NCBI GenBank assembly: GCA_003500135.1
Contig: DNTA01000313.1
Span: forward strand, 1-18,904
DNA: 18,904 bases
From: Cytophagales bacterium
GTDB lineage: Bacteria > Bacteroidota > Bacteroidia > Cytophagales > Cyclobacteriaceae
Reading direction: 5' to 3'
Both the position numbers and the translations under genes were made by a program. Numbering within the stretch: the first letter of the stretch is position 1; every line of letters begins with the position of its first letter. Of this stretch, positions 18,872 through 18,904 are shown one piece after another. A model generated the notes under the pieces. It made no database searches, had not been told where the DNA came from, and saw only the letters and a list, made by a program, of their open reading frames with translations.

Positions 18872-18904
18872 ATGAAGATAAAACGACTTGCAGTTGGCCT
18901 GGAC
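18872..18904 (+). CDS. Start of an unidentified gene (cut by window edge)
   Basis: ATG at 18872 opens an uninterrupted frame of 11 codons (MKIKRLAVGLD) to the window end, divergent from the CoA-binding gene. A basic start followed by a hydrophobic strand and Asp would fit, among others, a universal-stress-type or other alpha/beta protein, but 11 residues are too few for a call. GGACAG lies just upstream, weakly resembling a ribosome binding site. Confidence 0.4.
   Translation, partial: MKIKRLAVGLD

Overview
This window looks like a stretch of core chromosome from a Bacteroidota bacterium, probably of the order Cytophagales. The evidence is moderately AT-rich DNA, several elements resembling the Bacteroidota promoter pair (TTTG ... 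TAnnTTTG), weak or absent Shine-Dalgarno sites, an approximately 650-residue GyrB, and families typical of that phylum: DUF4369-like lipoproteins, small CoA-binding proteins and TPR proteins. No transposase, integrase, CRISPR array, tRNA or rRNA was seen. The genes are mostly housekeeping genes, and no clearly new multi-gene system is visible.

Layout. Positions 1-4491 (minus strand) read alaS, gatB and then a cut-off lipoprotein gene. These are packed with a 3-base gap and a one-base stop/start overlap, which suggests one transcript. A 155-base divergent region (4492-4646) separates them from a plus-strand run (4647-9433): membrane-anchored M23 peptidase, CapA-like metallophosphatase lipoprotein, MerR-family regulator, dprA, and a membrane-bound J-domain/TPR protein. 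Gaps here are 3-20 bases, so this is a likely operon. It meets a minus-strand TPR protein (9430-10050) tail to tail, with the two stop codons overlapping. Further right on the minus strand are metH, ppk1, gyrB and a small CoA-binding protein. At the right edge a new plus-strand gene begins and is cut off after 11 codons.

Regulation. The clearest regulatory element is a SAM-I (S-box) riboswitch (13931-14032, minus strand) directly upstream of metH. It is preceded by a well-placed promoter and followed by a 60-base expression platform. That platform carries a second copy of the P1 3' strand, able to pair perfectly over 10 bases with the 5' strand of the aptamer. metH appears to start at TTG. 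A strong intrinsic terminator follows gyrB and a moderate one follows ppk1. The gyrB promoter region contains a 23-base interrupted palindrome.

How the genes relate. AlaRS and GatB both supply charged tRNA. MetH regenerates methionine, the precursor of SAM, and is placed under a SAM sensor. The plus-strand run mixes envelope functions (M23, CapA-like, membrane J-protein) with a DNA-uptake/recombination factor (DprA) and a regulator. No common pathway for that run can be proven from the sequence.
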